Assembly (NCBI GenBank): GCA_034190545.1
Contig: JAXIOF010000001.1
Location: 1-64,000 of the forward strand
From: Candidatus Afararchaeum irisae
Lineage (GTDB): Archaea > Halobacteriota > Halobacteria > Halobacteriales > Afararchaeaceae
Direction of reading: 5' to 3'
DNA length: 64,000 nucleotides
The notes below the pieces were generated by a model. It made no database searches. It had not been told where the DNA came from and saw only the letters and a program-made list of their open reading frames with translations. Below are positions 17,820 through 25,144 of the stretch, one piece after another (the first letter of the stretch is position 1; each line of letters begins with the position of its first letter). A program made the position numbers and the translations under genes.

Positions 17820-17844
17820 CATAAAACGTTCGACAGTATTAAGT
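17820..17844. promoter_or_regulatory. Divergent TATA-like boxes between PUA and Sm-like genes
   Basis: Minus-strand CGTTTTATG (17820-17828) is 24-32 bases before the PUA ATG at 17796. Plus-strand TATTAAGT (17837-17844) is 25-32 bases before the Sm-like ATG at 17869. Both spacings fit leaderless transcripts. Confidence 0.45.
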
Positions 17845-17868
17845 CGCAACAAGGTTTAGTAGGGTGCA

Positions 17869-18087
17869 ATGCAAGAGATGCCACTCGACGTCCTGGAGGA
17901 TCACGTCGACTCTCAGGTAGTAGTACGTCTCAAGGACGGCGAACGTTTCGTGGGGACGCTTACGAGCTTCGATCAGCACATGAACGTAGTCCTCGATCCT
18001 CTTGAGTCCGAAGAAGTCGAGGAGTACACTCACGTCGAAGACACAACCGTTATACGAGGAGACAACGTTGTCTCCATCAGACTCTAA
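17869..18087 (+). CDS. Sm-like (LSm) RNA-binding protein
   Basis: A complete 72-residue Sm fold that forms a heptameric RNA-binding ring. Sm1 is [27 protein letters not shown] and Sm2 is [13 protein letters not shown], including the RGDNV RNA-binding signature. The next gene, 14 bases on, is eL37; the LSm-L37e pair is a conserved archaeal arrangement. Confidence 0.95.
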   Translation: MQEMPLDVLEDHVDSQVVVRLKDGERFVGTLTSFDQHMNVVLDPLESEEVEEYTHVEDTTVIRGDNVVSIRL

Positions 18088-18101
18088 ACAGGTGTCACAC
18101 A

Positions 18102-18275
18102 ATGGGAAAAGGAACACCAACACAGGGAAAGCGTAACAAGAAGACTCACGTGAAGTGCAGGAGATGCGGAGAGAAGAGCTACCATCTCAAGAAGGAGAGA
18201 TGCTCAAGCTGTGGCTTCGGAAAGTCGTCGAAACAGAGATCGTATAACTGGCAGGACAAGACGGGAGACAACTGA
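18102..18275 (+). CDS. rpl37e: Ribosomal protein eL37
   Basis: A 57-residue large-subunit protein. It begins [16 protein letters not shown] and carries the four-cysteine zinc finger [19 protein letters not shown], followed by the basic tail [13 protein letters not shown]. It is one of the few basic proteins here, as expected for an rRNA binder. The start is preceded by AGGTG about 10 bases upstream, a likely Shine-Dalgarno site for an internal operon gene. It lies between the LSm gene and purF. Confidence 0.95.
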   Translation: MGKGTPTQGKRNKKTHVKCRRCGEKSYHLKKERCSSCGFGKSSKQRSYNWQDKTGDN

Positions 18276-18287
18276 CCCTTTTATTTC

Positions 18288-19712
18288 ATGCAAGATAAGT
18301 GCGGCGTAGTCGGGGTACAGCTCTCGGATACGGCTTCCGAGAACTCCGCGGCGTTACCCGTCTACTACGCGCTCTATGCCTTACAGCACAGGGGACAAGA
18401 GGGCGCGGGTATAGTCACGTGTGACGGCTTCCAGCAACACTCGAAGAAGGGTCTAGGGCTCGTCGCCGATGTCTTCGACGAGGATGACATGGGAGACCTC
18501 CCCGGCGACTCGGGGATAGGACATATACGTTACCCCACGTCGGGCAAGATCGACGAGAAGTCTTGTCACCCCTTCACTGTGACCTCGAAGCAGGGATCGA
18601 TAGCCCTCGGACATAACGGTAACCTCGTAAACACCGACTCCATAAGGGACGACCTCGAGTCGCTCGGACACGCATTCACGACTGAGTCGGACACAGAGGT
18701 CATGGTTCACGACCTCTCACGTAATCTCCTCGACAACGACCTACTCGAAGCCATAGAGAGGTCGATGAGGAAGATAGATGGCGCGTACTCGATCACGATG
18801 ATGCACAACGACACCGTGATCGGGATACGTGACCCTCTCGGGATACGTCCTCTCTGTATAGGGAAGCTCGACGAAGGATATATAATAGCCAGCGAGTCAG
18901 TCGCCATAGACGTCTTAGACGGCGACTTCGTGAGGGACGTACGTCCGGGCGAGGTAGTCGTCTTGGACGACGACGGCAAGGGATTCGAGTCGTACCAGCT
19001 CTTCGAGAAACAGCCCGCACACTGCTTCTTCGAGTACGTCTACTTCGCGCGCCCCGACTCGGAGATAGACGGCAGGCTCGTCTATGACATGAGACGTAAG
19101 CTCGGAAGGCTCCTCTACGAGAGACACGGTGTCGACACCGATATAGTCTCACCCGTGCCTGACTCGGGACGCGCCTTCGCGACGGGATACGCCGAGGCGG
19201 GTGACATCGAGTACGCCGAGAGCCTGATGAAAAACAGGTACGTCGGACGTACCTTCATAATGCCGACACAGGACGCACGTGAGACCGCGGTAAGACTCAA
19301 GCTCAACACCATAGCCTCGAACATAGAGGGCAAGACGGTCACTCTCATAGACGATTCGGTCGTGAGGGGCACGACTTCGAACCAGCTCGTCAAGCTCCTC
19401 AAGGACAACGGCGCAGAGGAGGTACATATGCGCATAGGCTCGCCTCCGATTATATCGCCGTGTTACCTCGGAATAAACATGGCAAGCCGCGACGAACTAA
19501 TGGCGAGCGACAAGTCGGTCGCCGAGATACGTGACGAGATAGGAGCCGACAGCCTCGAATACCTCGACGTCGCCGACATCTCCGAGGCTCTCGACATGCC
19601 GAAGTCGGAGATGTGTACGGGATGTGTCACCGAGGAGTATCCCATGAATATCGAGGGCGAGATATGTGGCAGGTGCTCGTCGGCGTCTGACGTCGAGGTC
19701 GCAGACGACTGA
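18288..19712 (+). CDS. purF: Amidophosphoribosyltransferase
   Basis: Catalyses the first committed step of purine synthesis (PRPP plus glutamine to phosphoribosylamine). The 474-residue precursor begins MQDKCGVVG, so Cys5 becomes the N-terminal nucleophile after removal of a four-residue propeptide. The glutaminase half contains GIGHIRYPTSG and HNGNLVN. The phosphoribosyl half contains VPDSGRAFATGYAEA and the PRPP loop VTLIDDSVVRGTTSNQL. Cysteines at HCFFEY, ISPCYLG and MCTGC match the 4Fe-4S ligands of the Bacillus-type enzyme. The gene follows eL37 by 12 bases and may be co-transcribed. Confidence 0.95.
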   Translation: MQDKCGVVGVQLSDTASENSAALPVYYALYALQHRGQEGAGIVTCDGFQQHSKKGLGLVADVFDEDDMGDLPGDSGIGHIRYPTSGKIDEKSCHPFTVTSKQGSIALGHNGNLVNTDSIRDDLESLGHAFTTESDTEVMVHDLSRNLLDNDLLEAIERSMRKIDGAYSITMMHNDTVIGIRDPLGIRPLCIGKLDEGYIIASESVAIDVLDGDFVRDVRPGEVVVLDDDGKGFESYQLFEKQPAHCFFEYVYFARPDSEIDGRLVYDMRRKLGRLLYERHGVDTDIVSPVPDSGRAFATGYAEAGDIEYAESLMKNRYVGRTFIMPTQDARETAVRLKLNTIASNIEGKTVTLIDDSVVRGTTSNQLVKLLKDNGAEEVHMRIGSPPIISPCYLGINMASRDELMASDKSVAEIRDEIGADSLEYLDVADISEALDMPKSEMCTGCVTEEYPMNIEGEICGRCSSASDVEVADD

Positions 19713-19740
19713 GATTAGAAAACCCAGACAGAATGGAAAT

Positions 19741-19746
19741 TATAAA
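19741..19746 (+). promoter_or_regulatory. TATA box for tRNA-Leu
   Basis: TATAAA lies 31-36 bases before the first base of the tRNA, after the purF stop, giving a short leader. Confidence 0.55.
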
Positions 19747-19776
19747 GTTAGTCCCCTCTCTACAGAGTAATGTAGA

Positions 19777-19861
<85 letters not shown>

Positions 19862-20078
19862 GTTTTTCTGAGTGAAACGAAGAAAAACGAGTAGGAGCGG
19901 TATTCGAACCAAAGAACAAGCGACAGCGAACTGACTGAGGTTCGAATCCGGTTCCACGCATACGAACGAAGTGAGAATCGCGGGGCGGGGAACATGAGTG
20001 ACCGTGTCCCACGCAGTGAGCGAACTTTTAGTGGACGAAGGAGTAGGATCGATTCGAGACCTAAGCCAATATGTCAGT
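19862..20078. repeat. Duplicated tRNA-Leu 3' ends (attachment-site-like scars)
   Basis: A 22-base copy of the T-arm and 3' end of the tRNA occurs at 19939-19960, differing at one base from 19840-19861. The last ten bases, GTCCCACGCA, occur again at 20006-20015. The copies are about 99 and 55 bases apart, separated by short unrelated sequence. tRNA 3' ends are the usual integration sites of archaeal integrases, so these look like att-site remnants of past integrations or tandem tRNA decay. No integrase gene is nearby. Otherwise nothing coding is seen in this 217-base stretch. Confidence 0.6.
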
Positions 20079-20393
20079 CTATTCTATGTGCCGCACGAGT
20101 ATATCCAGCACCGACTCCCTGTCGGCGTCGACTGTGACCGTCTTCTTGCTACCGGTCTTCCCCCTCGTAACAGCTCCTCTCACGCCTAAGAGAAGCTCCA
20201 ACTCGTCGAGTAGCTCCTCGTTCGCTCTTCCGTCCTTTGCGGGCTCCGAGAGACGCGCCTCGAACCTGCCGCGCCACTCGTTGAATCCGTCGGGGACTCT
20301 CGTCTCGGAGGCGTTCGGGGTGACGTCGAACTCGATCAGTGTCATCCCCTCGCTGGAGACCTCGACGGCGTCCTCGGGTGAGTGTGTAGCCAT
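20079..20393 (-). CDS. DUF167 (YggU/UPF0235) family protein
   Basis: A 104-residue small conserved protein. The family signature is present: VTPNASETRV near the N-terminus, RLSEPAKDGRANEELLDELELLLG in the centre (the PAxxGxANxxL block) and GKTGSKKTVTVD. The fold is known but a firm function is not. I start at the ATG at 20393 (MATHSPED), which leaves a 106-base divergent gap to trpS; an earlier start would add 32 basic residues unlike the rest. Its 3' end faces the tRNA-Leu scars. Confidence 0.8.
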   Translation of the reverse strand: MATHSPEDAVEVSSEGMTLIEFDVTPNASETRVPDGFNEWRGRFEARLSEPAKDGRANEELLDELELLLGVRGAVTRGKTGSKKTVTVDADRESVLDILVRHIE

Positions 20394-20499
20394 AGGGTGA
20401 CTTGATCCGGCTTCTACTTGTACCTGTCTCTGTCTCCTGACACGTCGTGTGACGCCGGAACGAAAGGATTTTTGCCCGAACGAGGACAAGACTCCCTCG

Positions 20500-21966
20500 A
20501 TGGTTGAGTTAGATCCGTGGGGCTCCGCTACAGTCGAAAGCTACTCGAAACTCTTCGAGGAGTTCGGTATAGACGAGTTCGATTCCTCGGAGGTTCCCGA
20601 GCCGATGGACCTCATGAGGCGCGGCATAATATTCGGACAGCGTGACTACGACCTCATAACTGACGCCATGAAGTCGGAGTCGGACGGCGACTACGCCGCG
20701 CTCTCGGGCTTCATGCCCTCGGGGAACGTCCATATAGGCAACATGATGGTGATGCGCGAGCTCATCTGGCACCAGAGACAGGGTGCCGACACCTACTTCC
20801 TGATCGCCGACCTCGAAGCCCACTCGGCGCGCGGAAAGTCATGGGAGGAGTGCCGCGAGATATCGCGCGACTACATACTCTCGATGATAGCCCTCGGATT
20901 CGAGCCCGACAACGGGACTATCTACCGACAGAGTGAGAACAGGGAGCTACAGGATCTCGCCTTCGAACTCGGCGAACAGACCAACTTCAACGAGCTCCGT
21001 GGGATCTACGGATTCGACGGCGACACCAACATAGCACATATGGAGAGTGTCCTGACACAGGCGGCTGACATACTCTATCCTCAGATCGACGAGCCTAAGC
21101 CGACTGTCATACCCGTCGGCGCGGATCAGGACCCACATCTGCGTCTCACACGGAGCCTCGCAAAACGCATGCGTATGTTCGGCGTCACCGAGGCTTATGC
21201 GAGCTTCGAGATCGACGAAGACGCGAAAGCCGTAGTCTCGGAAGCACTCGAAGAACTCGGAGGTGAGGCAACTGCGGAGGAACTCGCCGAAGATCTCCGC
21301 GGAGAAGTCGAAGACGACCTCGACGACGACCTTCTCAAGACTCTCGACTCGGGAGGCGACGAGAAACTCCGTCCACGTACACGTATACTCTCACGCGACG
21401 CTCCTGACGACGCCTTCGACGACCTCGTCGAAGCTATCGAGTCGGAGCACGAAGACGTCGAGGTGTACGACGAACACATAGATGTCTTCGGACTCGACGA
21501 CGCCGCCGAGGACGGTATCAGAGAGACAGTACGTCAGACCGAGGTCGACCACGGAGGCTACGGATTCTACGCACCGTCATCGATATACCACAGATTTATG
21601 ACAGGTCTCACAGGAGGAAAGATGTCGTCGAGCATACCCGAGAGCCATATCGCCCTCACCGACGACCCCGAGGAAGGTGCCGACAAGGTCATGAGTTCGA
21701 AGACGGGAGGAAGGGAGACCGCCGAAGAACAGAGGGAGAAAGGCGGAGAGGCAGACGACTGTCCCGTCTACGAACTCTACGCCTATATGCTCGCCGAGGA
21801 CGACGAACACGCCAAGACAGTCTATGACGAATGTGTCAACGGCGAACGTCTGTGTGGTGGATGTAAGTCGGAAGCCGCCGATCTAATGGAGGAGTTCTTA
21901 GAGGAACACCACGAGAAACGCGAGGAGGCGAAGGAGAGGGTCGAGGAGTTCGGCGTCGAGCTTTAG
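20500..21966 (+). CDS. trpS: Tryptophanyl-tRNA synthetase
   Basis: A class I aminoacyl-tRNA synthetase of the archaeal/eukaryal type, 488 residues. The HIGH-like motif is HIGN at 78-81 (PSGNVHIGN) and the KMSKS motif is KMSSS at 374-378. AHSARGKSWEECR and IPVGADQDPHLRLTR are typical of archaeal TrpRS. An acidic insertion of about 110 residues (residues roughly 245-350, rich in EELAEDLRGE-type sequence) splits the Rossmann domain; such inserts are seen in haloarchaeal TrpRS. The end holds CGGCKSEAA and a charged coil. The start at 20500 follows an AT-rich block 27-36 bases upstream. Confidence 0.9.
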   Translation: MVELDPWGSATVESYSKLFEEFGIDEFDSSEVPEPMDLMRRGIIFGQRDYDLITDAMKSESDGDYAALSGFMPSGNVHIGNMMVMRELIWHQRQGADTYFLIADLEAHSARGKSWEECREISRDYILSMIALGFEPDNGTIYRQSENRELQDLAFELGEQTNFNELRGIYGFDGDTNIAHMESVLTQAADILYPQIDEPKPTVIPVGADQDPHLRLTRSLAKRMRMFGVTEAYASFEIDEDAKAVVSEALEELGGEATAEELAEDLRGEVEDDLDDDLLKTLDSGGDEKLRPRTRILSRDAPDDAFDDLVEAIESEHEDVEVYDEHIDVFGLDDAAEDGIRETVRQTEVDHGGYGFYAPSSIYHRFMTGLTGGKMSSSIPESHIALTDDPEEGADKVMSSKTGGRETAEEQREKGGEADDCPVYELYAYMLAEDDEHAKTVYDECVNGERLCGGCKSEAADLMEEFLEEHHEKREEAKERVEEFGVEL

Positions 21967-22011
21967 CCGAGTTGCGTTATACTTATACTATAGTAAGTGG
22001 ATTTTTTGGAC

Positions 22012-22566
22012 ATGGCAGACACAGACACAACAGTCACAGTAATAGGAGACGGTCCAGCGGGTCTGGGTGCCGCCCTCATACTCGCGAAGGACGGTCAGGA
22101 CGTCGAGGTATTCGGAGACGACGAGTCGAGGATGCACGACGCTTACCTCTACAACTACCCCGGCATAGACGAGATACACGGCTCCGACTTCATGGAGATT
22201 CTGAGGGATCAGTGTGAGGATTTCGACACGAGCATCAACCACGAGAGGGTCGAGGAGATAGAGGTCGAAGACGACGGCTTCACGGTTACTACGGAGTCGG
22301 GTGACGAGTACAGTTCGGAGTACACCGTAATAGCCACGGGACTCGACAAGGATCTCGCGGAGGACATCGGCTTAGAGTTCGACGGCGACTCCGTCGAAGC
22401 CGACAAGTTCGGAAGAACCAACGTAGACGACCTCTACGCCGCGGGATGGGTCATGAGAGGACACAAGATAGAGGCGGCTATCTCGGTAGGAGACGGACAG
22501 GCTGTCGCACTCGACATACTCTCCGACATCAAGGGAGAGCCCTACCACGACTTCGATGTTCCCTGA
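22012..22566 (+). CDS. Minimal FAD/NAD-binding thioredoxin-reductase-like protein
   Basis: A 184-residue single Rossmann protein. It begins TVTVIGDGPAGLGAALILAKDGQDVEVF (dinucleotide-binding loop GDGPAG) and ends with TNVDDLYAAGWVMRGHKIEAAISVGDGQAVALDI, the FAD-closing motif of thioredoxin reductases. Full thioredoxin reductases are about 310 residues; here the NADPH domain and its CxxC are missing. It therefore cannot reduce thioredoxin in the standard way. It lies close to a TusA-like and a thioredoxin gene, suggesting a sulfur-redox role. The start at ATG 22012 has a TATA-like TTATACTT 28-35 bases before it. Confidence 0.7.
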   Translation: MADTDTTVTVIGDGPAGLGAALILAKDGQDVEVFGDDESRMHDAYLYNYPGIDEIHGSDFMEILRDQCEDFDTSINHERVEEIEVEDDGFTVTTESGDEYSSEYTVIATGLDKDLAEDIGLEFDGDSVEADKFGRTNVDDLYAAGWVMRGHKIEAAISVGDGQAVALDILSDIKGEPYHDFDVP

Positions 22567-22654
22567 CCTGGTCGGAGTAGCTCAGAAAACAGAAGAATAC
22601 AGAAGTATCTCGTAGCTGACTCACACGCTAAAAAATCTTTTCCGACTTATTTAC

Positions 22655-22891
22655 TCAGGCTGCTTTACGTATGTAGAGTCTGAGAACGTCGCCTTCCTTT
22701 TCGAGTCCCAGGAACTCGTTACCAGTCCTATCTGCCCACGACTGAACGTCGCTCTCGGCTCCCGGATCTGTCGCGAGGACTTCGAGAACCTCGCCGTCGC
22801 CGATGTTGTCTATCTCCTTTTTGGTCTGTAAGACCGGCATAGGACAGCTTTCCCCCTTTACGTCTAACGTTTGGTCAACTTCTACTTCCAT
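22655..22891 (-). CDS. tusA: TusA-like sulfur carrier
   Basis: A 78-residue TusA/SirA-family protein. The sulfur-carrying cysteine is in the diagnostic motif DVKGESCPMPVLQTKKEI near residues 10-27. The rest is the beta-alpha-beta core ending LRLYIRKAA. Members relay persulfide sulfur for tRNA thiolation, molybdopterin or dissimilatory sulfur routes; which one applies here is not known. I use the ATG at 22891, which begins the conserved strand. It is convergent with the FAD protein and divergent from the thioredoxin gene. Confidence 0.85.
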   Translation of the reverse strand: MEVEVDQTLDVKGESCPMPVLQTKKEIDNIGDGEVLEVLATDPGAESDVQSWADRTGNEFLGLEKEGDVLRLYIRKAA

Positions 22892-22984
22892 TTTTGTCAC
22901 CCCAAATACCGTACTCCACCTTAGAACACAGGTAAACATATATCTTTCCCTGTCTTGTCAATACATCCCAAGACAGCCTGCGCC

Positions 22985-22998
22985 ATAAATATTATTTA
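22985..22998 (+). promoter_or_regulatory. TATA-like box for thioredoxin gene
   Basis: ATAAATATTATTTA lies 22-35 bases before the ATG at 23020, in otherwise GC-rich surroundings. Confidence 0.5.
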
Positions 22999-23019
22999 GA
23001 TAGGGTCTCTATCACGAGT

Positions 23020-23274
23020 ATGGGAGTAAAAGTAAAAGACTTCTACGCTGACTGGTGTGGACCGTGTAAGAAACAGGATCCCATAATAGAGGATCTAGAG
23101 GAGAAACATCCTGACGTTGACTTCGAGAAGGTAGACGTCGACGACAACCCCGACACCGCGAGGGACTACGGAGTACGTTCGGTTCCGACTATAATAGTCG
23201 AGAAGGACGGAGAGATAGTCGAGAAGTTCATCGGAGTCACGCAGGCTGAGAAGATAGAAGCCGCGATGGACTAG
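23020..23274 (+). CDS. Thioredoxin / small redox protein
   Basis: An 84-residue compact thioredoxin fold with the classical active site WCGPC at residues 12-16 and the cis-proline in VRSVPTIIV. It is shorter than usual thioredoxin (about 105) because it lacks the first strand and helix, like archaeal Grx-like thioredoxins. The start is fixed by the promoter and by the short MGVKVKDFYADW head. It is divergent from tusA and convergent with a GNAT gene. Confidence 0.9.
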   Translation: MGVKVKDFYADWCGPCKKQDPIIEDLEEKHPDVDFEKVDVDDNPDTARDYGVRSVPTIIVEKDGEIVEKFIGVTQAEKIEAAMD

Positions 23275-23291
23275 ACTTTTCTGTTTCGGGA

Positions 23292-23834
23292 TTAGGAGTC
23301 GGCTATCTCCATACCCATTCTCATACCAAAGGGCTCGGTGCTGAGCTTCTCGAAGCCGACGTCCCTGTAGAGCGAGATAGCCGCCTCGTTCCATCTTTCG
23401 ACAGTTAGCCAGATCTCGTCGACGTCTTTCTTGACTGCGTGTCCAAGGAGTGCACGTATCAGACGAGAGCCTATGCCCGACCTCTGGTACTCCTGATCGA
23501 CGAATATAGCGAGACTGTGTCTTCCCTCACCGTCAGGAACGAGTATAGCGTGTCCGACAGCAGTCGACTCACTCCAAGCCACGACGCTCACGCCGTCCGT
23601 GATAGAGTCGAGCCAGTCACGTATCTCGTCCTCGTCTATCGGCGGTATCCCCTGAGCGCGATCCTGAGTGTCGAAGCCTCTGTACATCTCAAAGAGTGCC
23701 TCGAACTCGTCTTCTACCTCCGACCTACCGTACTCTCTCAGACGTATGTCACGTCCGTCCCTGTCCTCGAACCTCAGAGGAGGCGACTCGAACCTACTCA
23801 CCGACTTCTCGGGGTACTGGTCTTCTTCTTTCAT
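23292..23834 (-). CDS. GNAT-family N-acetyltransferase
   Basis: A 180-residue acetyltransferase. The acetyl-CoA loop is visible in VDQEYQRSGIGSRLIRALLGHAVKKD (Q/RxxGxG/A pattern), followed by WNEAAISLYRDVGFEKLS, the usual GNAT motif B. The N-terminal 60 residues form an RFESPPLRFEDRDGRDIRLREY segment seen in haloarchaeal members. Substrate unknown. Its start overlaps the upstream UspA stop by four bases, so the two are translated from one message. Confidence 0.8.
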   Translation of the reverse strand: MKEEDQYPEKSVSRFESPPLRFEDRDGRDIRLREYGRSEVEDEFEALFEMYRGFDTQDRAQGIPPIDEDEIRDWLDSITDGVSVVAWSESTAVGHAILVPDGEGRHSLAIFVDQEYQRSGIGSRLIRALLGHAVKKDVDEIWLTVERWNEAAISLYRDVGFEKLSTEPFGMRMGMEIADS

Positions 23835-24199
23835 CTCACGAGTTTGACAGATATATTAGAGTTGAGTATAACGAACTCGGCTATGTGTCCTATCCTTATC
23901 TTACCCATCGGACTCTTCTCGCCGCCTCCGAGGACTATCTCGTCGAAGCCCTCACGCTCCGCGATATCGACTATACGGCTCCCGGCGTGTCCCTCGACAC
24001 GTCTGACCTCCGACGAAACGTCGTACTCATCGAGTATCCCACGAACCTTCTCCTTTACGTCGTCGGCGTCTGAGTCACTCCTCGGGTTGTCGACTACCGC
24101 AACTGTGAGGTCGTCACCCGTCTCCTCAGTTCTCTCAGCGGTTCGTCTGAGGGCACGAACCGAGTCCTCGCTTCCACCGATTCCCAGAAGAATCTTCAT
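23831..24199 (-). CDS. Universal stress protein (UspA family)
   Basis: A 122-residue single-domain USP. It starts MKILLGIGGSEDSVRALRRT and ends in a nucleotide loop GGGEKSPMGKIRIGHIAEFVILNSNISVKLV. The loop is altered from the ATP-binding GxxGxxxxxxGS(V/T) form: IGHIAEF replaces the usual GSVSE, so it may not bind ATP. Overlaps the following GNAT gene by 4 bases. Minus-strand AT-rich blocks occur 10-38 bases upstream. Confidence 0.85.
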   Translation of the reverse strand: MKILLGIGGSEDSVRALRRTAERTEETGDDLTVAVVDNPRSDSDADDVKEKVRGILDEYDVSSEVRRVEGHAGSRIVDIAEREGFDEIVLGGGEKSPMGKIRIGHIAEFVILNSNISVKLVR

Positions 24200-24257
24200 T
24201 ATGCGTACGTATATAGACCCTGGAGAATGAATATACTAACGGAACAGACGTCTACGT

Positions 24258-24731
24258 CTATGTCTCTGTGACCGTTTCGCGGTTCTGTATAACGAGTAGA
24301 AAGCCCATGGATGCGAGTATGATACTGTAAGCCACTGCGGCTAAGAGAGCGTCGTAGGTACTCGCGTACTCGGAGGTTCTGAAGATTATCGCTTTACGTA
24401 CCATCGCTATGACTCCGGTGTATATGATGAGTCTTACTATGACACGTGTGTCGCTTTCCTCGATGTAGGCTATTACTGTCTGGTATATCTCGGCTATTAT
24501 GAGAAGGAGAAGACCCGTATCTATGAACCCCATCACGACGGTGGGCTGTGTTATGCTTCCGTCGACAGTCGCCTCTAATATCTGGAGAGACAGGTCGAAT
24601 ACGCCTACAGCGAACAGAAGGGCGAATATGACTCCAGCGGCTACCTCGACGTAATGTACGACCTTCTTAGTCGACGAAGCTATCGACAAGGGCGACAGTC
24701 TCATCTCTCCGGCGTCGTCGGAGTCAGACAT
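24258..24731 (-). CDS. PsiE-like membrane protein
   Basis: A 157-residue protein with four transmembrane segments (about residues 30-50, 64-86, 98-117 and 128-150). The arrangement, with a YQTVIAYIEESDTRVIVRLIIYTGVIAMVRKAI stretch between TM2 and TM3, matches the phosphate-starvation-inducible PsiE family (DUF2182-like in old naming is not implied). Function is not known. It stands alone on the minus strand between uspA and the cold-shock gene. Confidence 0.7.
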   Translation of the reverse strand: MSDSDDAGEMRLSPLSIASSTKKVVHYVEVAAGVIFALLFAVGVFDLSLQILEATVDGSITQPTVVMGFIDTGLLLLIIAEIYQTVIAYIEESDTRVIVRLIIYTGVIAMVRKAIIFRTSEYASTYDALLAAVAYSIILASMGFLLVIQNRETVTET

Positions 24732-24806
24732 ACTCTATCCTTGCCTCCGGTGTTTAATAACCGTGACGCAGTTGGAACTACCCGTACCGTACTTTACTCA
24801 GCTATC

Positions 24807-24827
24807 AAAAAACAGTTAGCTAGCTAA
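24807..24827 (-). terminator. Hairpin plus oligo-T terminator after cold-shock gene
   Basis: Directly after the cspA stop, the perfect palindrome GTTAGCTAGCTAAC (24814-24827) is followed on the minus strand by TG and six T. It resembles a bacterial-style intrinsic terminator, although the palindrome has no free loop and would need to open the central bases. Confidence 0.5.
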
Positions 24828-24828
24828 C

Positions 24829-25023
24829 TTATGCTCGGACGAGGTTGTCCGCTCTGGGACCCTTGTCGCCCTCGACTATCTTGAATTCGACTTCCTCACC
24901 TTCTTCTAGGTCAGGACCTCCAATGTCCTCCATGTGGAAGAAAACATCGTCGTCTGCTTCGTCCGTTTCGATAAATCCGTAACCCTTCCTGTCATGGAAA
25001 AAGGTTACCTCTCCTTCTGCCAT
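24829..25023 (-). CDS. cspA: Cold-shock domain protein
   Basis: A complete 64-residue OB-fold cold-shock protein. RNP1 is KGYGFIET and RNP2 is DVFFHMEDI, both intact, followed by GEEVEFKIVEGDKGPRADNLVRA. It binds single-stranded RNA or DNA and is expected to act as an RNA chaperone. A TATA-like AGTATAT lies 26-33 bases before the ATG and a hairpin/T-run follows the stop. Confidence 0.95.
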   Translation of the reverse strand: MAEGEVTFFHDRKGYGFIETDEADDDVFFHMEDIGGPDLEEGEEVEFKIVEGDKGPRADNLVRA

Positions 25024-25048
25024 GTTACTACATAATTACCCTAGAGGG

Positions 25049-25056
25049 ATATACTT
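25049..25056 (-). promoter_or_regulatory. TATA-like box for cspA
   Basis: Minus-strand AAGTATAT lies 26-33 bases before the ATG at 25023. Confidence 0.45.
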
Positions 25057-25112
25057 ACCGGAAAGACACCTCCACGTCAAAGACCCTCATTCCCTGTCCG
25101 TCTTCCGACAGC

Positions 25113-25120
25113 TTTAAATA
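25113..25120 (+). promoter_or_regulatory. TATA box for the leuA-ilvBNC operon
   Basis: TTTAAATA is 25-32 bases before the ATG at 25145, the only plausible leuA start. The spacing supports that start even though the downstream frame is broken. Confidence 0.55.
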
Positions 25121-25144
25121 TATGAGATACGAATTTCGGGTACC

